Shown one piece after another: positions 61,380-64,000 of a DNA stretch of 64,000 nucleotides. How positions within the stretch are numbered: position 1 is the first letter of the stretch; each line of letters begins with the position of its first letter. This stretch comes from Stromatinia cepivora (Eukaryota; Ascomycota; Leotiomycetes; Helotiales; Sclerotiniaceae): contig RCTD01000020.1 of assembly GCA_014898415.1 (NCBI GenBank), positions 372,001-436,000 of the forward strand. Direction: 5' to 3'. The notes beneath the pieces are model-generated. The model ran no database searches, was not told where the DNA came from, and saw only the letters and a program-made list of their open reading frames with translations. The position numbers and the translations under genes were made by a program.

Positions 61380-62694
61380 CTAAAACCCCTCCCCCCTCAA
61401 AAATCCATTCATAACCCTATACGCCCCCGAAGAATTAAAATGAACATTGACCGCATGACCACACCTCGGCTGAATATACGCCCTAAAAACCCTCGCATTC
61501 GGAAAGACAGTCGCAGCCTGCGCCGGAATATTCAGCTTAGAGCCAGTACTCATCTCCGAGCAATTCCCACCACAAAAAATCTCATCTTCATTTCCCGTCA
61601 ATACTAATACGGGTCCGGTGAATTCGGGCGCGGAAGATGGTTGAGCCCCCATTGTCAGGATTTCCCCCGTCGTAAAGGGCTCTTTGTGTTGTTCTGTGTA
61701 TTCTGCAATCGCGGGATCGTAGTACGGTGGTGCGAGGAAGGCGAATTGGTTAGCGCCCAGATTAGCCCATGTGAGATAGCCATTGGGGAGATTTTGCGCG
61801 TAGATATTACCTGTATCGTGGTTGGAGCCCGCGGTATAGAAAGAACCTATTTTTGCGAGGGCGCTTTGGAATTGAGATGTTGCTACATCGAATCGGGATG
61901 CAAAAGATGCGGGACCGAATTTATAAGGTTGATTTGTGGATGCGGATTGGATGTTGAATGCAGCGATTGTTTGGGGGAGGGCTAAGCTATCGATGGAAAA
62001 TCCTTGGAGTATCAATCCATCTGTGATGTTTGGGTGTGCGGAAACGAGTTCATATGATAGGATTGAGCCAAAAGAATGACCGACGTGGACGAGCTTGTTA
62101 GGTTTGGAGATGGTGATACCCGATAAAGTGCCTGCACGTAGTAGTTTGGTCACTTCTACGATGGCTGAAAGTTCGGCAGGAACCTGTATGATTGAAGTTG
62201 GGTCGGCTTTTGAGGATTCCCCAATGCCCAACCGATCAATGGCTAAAGTGCTGTAGCCATACTGATCAACTGCAACATCTACGTAGGAGTAGTTGTAGTT
62301 ATTGAATGGCAGATCCCAATACCTATACACATCATTAGTACTTATATTGAAAAGTGACTCCATGTACTTACGTTCTATCGTAGCCAATTCCATGAGTAAG
62401 GAATTGCCACGTACCGGAGTTATTACTTGATTTACTTGGTACGCAAACAGTAGCAGCAATGTTATATTGGCCAGTTGCCGTGACGAAATCAGATAATGTA
62501 GATGCGCTATAATTTTGTCCATTTCTTAAGAAATCCTGAGCGAACTTCGTCACAGCAATAGCATCGGAAAGAGGTGGAATATTGAAATTACCATTTTGAG
62601 CATTGATGGAGATTGGAATAGTAATATTGGTACAAATCTTAGCTTCGGTGAAGCTCAAGATAGCTGCCACGACAAGGAAGGAGAGCTTAAACAT
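61380..62694 (-). CDS. Secreted alpha/beta hydrolase
   Basis: Two exons (62372-62694, 61380-62322) encode 421 residues. Signal peptide MFKLSFLVVAAILSFTEA. The nucleophile elbow is GHSFG (Ser191) after SKPNKLVHV. The acid is in VLTGNEDEIFC and the His in RCGHAVNVHFN. Several N-x-S/T sites suggest glycosylation. The fold and CGGNC/RCGH cysteines resemble secreted fungal lipase/esterase-like hydrolases; the substrate is unknown. Intron donor GTAAGT, acceptor TAG, phase 2. Confidence 0.9.
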
Positions 62695-63685
62695 GATTAC
62701 AAGTTGATATAAAGGATGAATGGTATTTAGACGAAAAGGAAAGGAAAGGAAAAGGAAGACCGTTAATAGTACTTTAGGCACCGCATAACAAATGTATTCT
62801 AATCAATCCGGTCTGCGGGCTGAGAATTTGAACAGTAAGAGTACAACCATGATCATGACCACTTGGTATAACTAATCAACTTGCAGGTCAGTGCTACCGT
62901 ACTTCAAAAGCCACCCCCATTAGGAATAGTGATGGGCTTGTGTACCCTTCGTGATATAAAAATATTGACATGTTGATTTGAATATAAGTCAACTGCCCCT
63001 CTTTTGGGTACCGGTAGTTCACTTAATGTTTAGAAGATGACATGACTTGCCAATTAAGCTGTTAAGCAGCCGGTTGATAATGAGGCTTAATAAGGTTTAA
63101 TTATTTACGGAAAATCTTTCTCATCTTTCTTGCTCATACTTAGAAAGGTGGTTTCAAATAAGTTCATGTAGCTCACTGACCTATTCGTGTGTGGGTCTTT
63201 GATAGTTGATACGATCAATTGGACTATAAAATGTTGTGCAGGGACCTTGTCCCCATTTTTGGGCCGTTTAGGAATAGGTTAACATAACGACAAACAAGAA
63301 AATAAGTCCTAGTATAGGTAGCAACTGTTCCCAGGAAGCCGAGCAAAAGCTAAAATCTAGCTTAGTCTTCAATTTATACGAATCATATATCAAAAAGAAT
63401 CAGGGCTAGCGAAGAGGTGTTGTTTTATGATGTCTATCGATTAGAGTGGGTATTTAGACGTCATGTTGAATCCTCGATGAACTTGAAAATTAAGAGCTCA
63501 CTCCCAGCACCTTTAGCAGCACAGGAACACATTGAGATCCTGCCAATTAACGGTTGGCCCTACTGTTTCCTTCAAGCTTCGGCATCCTTTTACATAAAAG
63601 TTTGAGGTCGACAATGTACATTCCGCCCCCTACACGACGAGACCCATATGTTATGATTCCTTCCATATTAACATAACTGCTTTGA
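62695..63685. other. Intergenic, no supported gene
   Basis: Between the hydrolase promoter and the small membrane protein's stop. Nothing recognised. Confidence 0.5.
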
Positions 63686-63877
63686 TCAGACAGTAGAGCG
63701 CTTTGCGGCTTGCTTTTCCCTACGGCGAGTGATCCATCGAGACAGCTGAAGGCCGATAAGTCCAGCTGCAACGACGAAGACCACACAGAAGACAACAATG
63801 ACACCAGGCTCACGAGCTGCCCAGTTCTTTCTCTTAACAAGTTGTTGTGTAGCTTCGCGGATCTGAATAGTTGCCAT
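63686..63877 (-). CDS. Small single-pass membrane protein (63 aa)
   Basis: ATG at 63877. A polar start (MATIQIREATQQLVKRKNW) leads to a hydrophobic segment (VIVVFCVVFVVAAGLIGLQL), and a basic tail (RWITRRREKQAAKR) ends the protein. This is a common layout for tiny fungal ER or mitochondrial membrane proteins. Upstream sequence runs to the window edge, so a 5' exon cannot be excluded. No family named. Confidence 0.6.
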   Translation of the reverse strand: MATIQIREATQQLVKRKNWAAREPGVIVVFCVVFVVAAGLIGLQLSRWITRRREKQAAKRSTV

Positions 63878-64000
63878 TTCGATCGATTACTGTAAATCAA
63901 ACCATCAGTCAAGTGCTCAATATCTAGTGTTGGAATGTTCAAATCAAATCTTCACATTGAAAAGTTGTTTCATGCGAATCATCGAGATCTGCCAACTGGA

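Noticed and set aside
1..64000. CRISPR arrays, rRNA and tRNA genes
   Set aside because: A eukaryotic nuclear region. No spaced identical repeats and no tRNA B-box or rRNA sequence was noticed by eye; a tRNA scan would be decisive.

Overview
The window looks like nuclear DNA of a filamentous ascomycete. Genes are split by short introns of about 45-85 bp with GTRAGT donors and CTAAC/CTGAC-like branch points. Families typical of Pezizomycotina are present: a CFEM GPI protein, a bZIP-DUF3425 factor, a DHA2 efflux pump, P450s and a Dal5-like transporter. Islands of old transposons are extremely AT-rich, which fits RIP (repeat-induced C-to-T mutation). The AT-rich intergenic DNA and the Fot1/pogo relic suggest a leotiomycete such as Sclerotiniaceae, but that is inference only.

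Layout. 1-2045: AT-rich, with a diverged tandem repeat and a possible retroelement scrap. 2046-3575 (-): unknown protein with a tandemly duplicated exon-intron unit. 6575-7761 (+): secreted PLC-like phosphodiesterase. 10346-11018 (-): CFEM protein. 12684-13102 (-): frameshifted F-box-like relic. 13338-14584 (-): helix-turn-helix plus HD-domain hydrolase. 14829-16076 (+): cyclase-family protein. 16178-16853: TIR element. 17726-18851 (-): Tpt1/KptA-like RNA 2'-phosphotransferase. 19977-21237 (-): OMA1 protease. 21782-23206 (+): kelch protein. 23750-24367 (+): guanine-deaminase-like enzyme. 25244-27629 (-) and 28672-30739 (+): a divergent P450 / DHA2 transporter pair.

The 31.7-41.3 kb region is a transposon graveyard. 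A second P450 gene is split by a 5552-bp element with a perfect 9-bp target duplication. That element contains four further insertions, each with its own perfect target duplication: an LTR retroelement with 163-bp LTRs, a solo copy of the same LTR, an unrelated 273-bp solo LTR, and a 1855-bp Fot1/pogo transposon. A shorter inverted copy of the host element at 31709-32464 lacks all four and shows the empty sites.

The right part returns to genes. 44512-47808 (-): SNF2 helicase resembling ERCC6L2. 49156-51356 (-): bZIP-DUF3425 transcription factor. 52425-53017 (-): unresolved small gene. 54350-55786 (-): RluA-type pseudouridine synthase. 56341-56910 (+): hotdog thioesterase. 58140-59878 (+): MFS transporter of the Dal5 type. 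61380-62694 (-): secreted alpha/beta hydrolase. 63686-63877 (-): 63-residue membrane protein. Two copies of a 131-bp MITE lie at 48.4 and 53.3 kb.

Most genes are unrelated housekeeping or secreted functions. The only likely functional module is P450 plus efflux pump, possibly with the broken P450, as a remnant of a small secondary-metabolism locus; no backbone synthase is in the window. Exon joins were made by hand from splice motifs and reading frame; no alignment was run.
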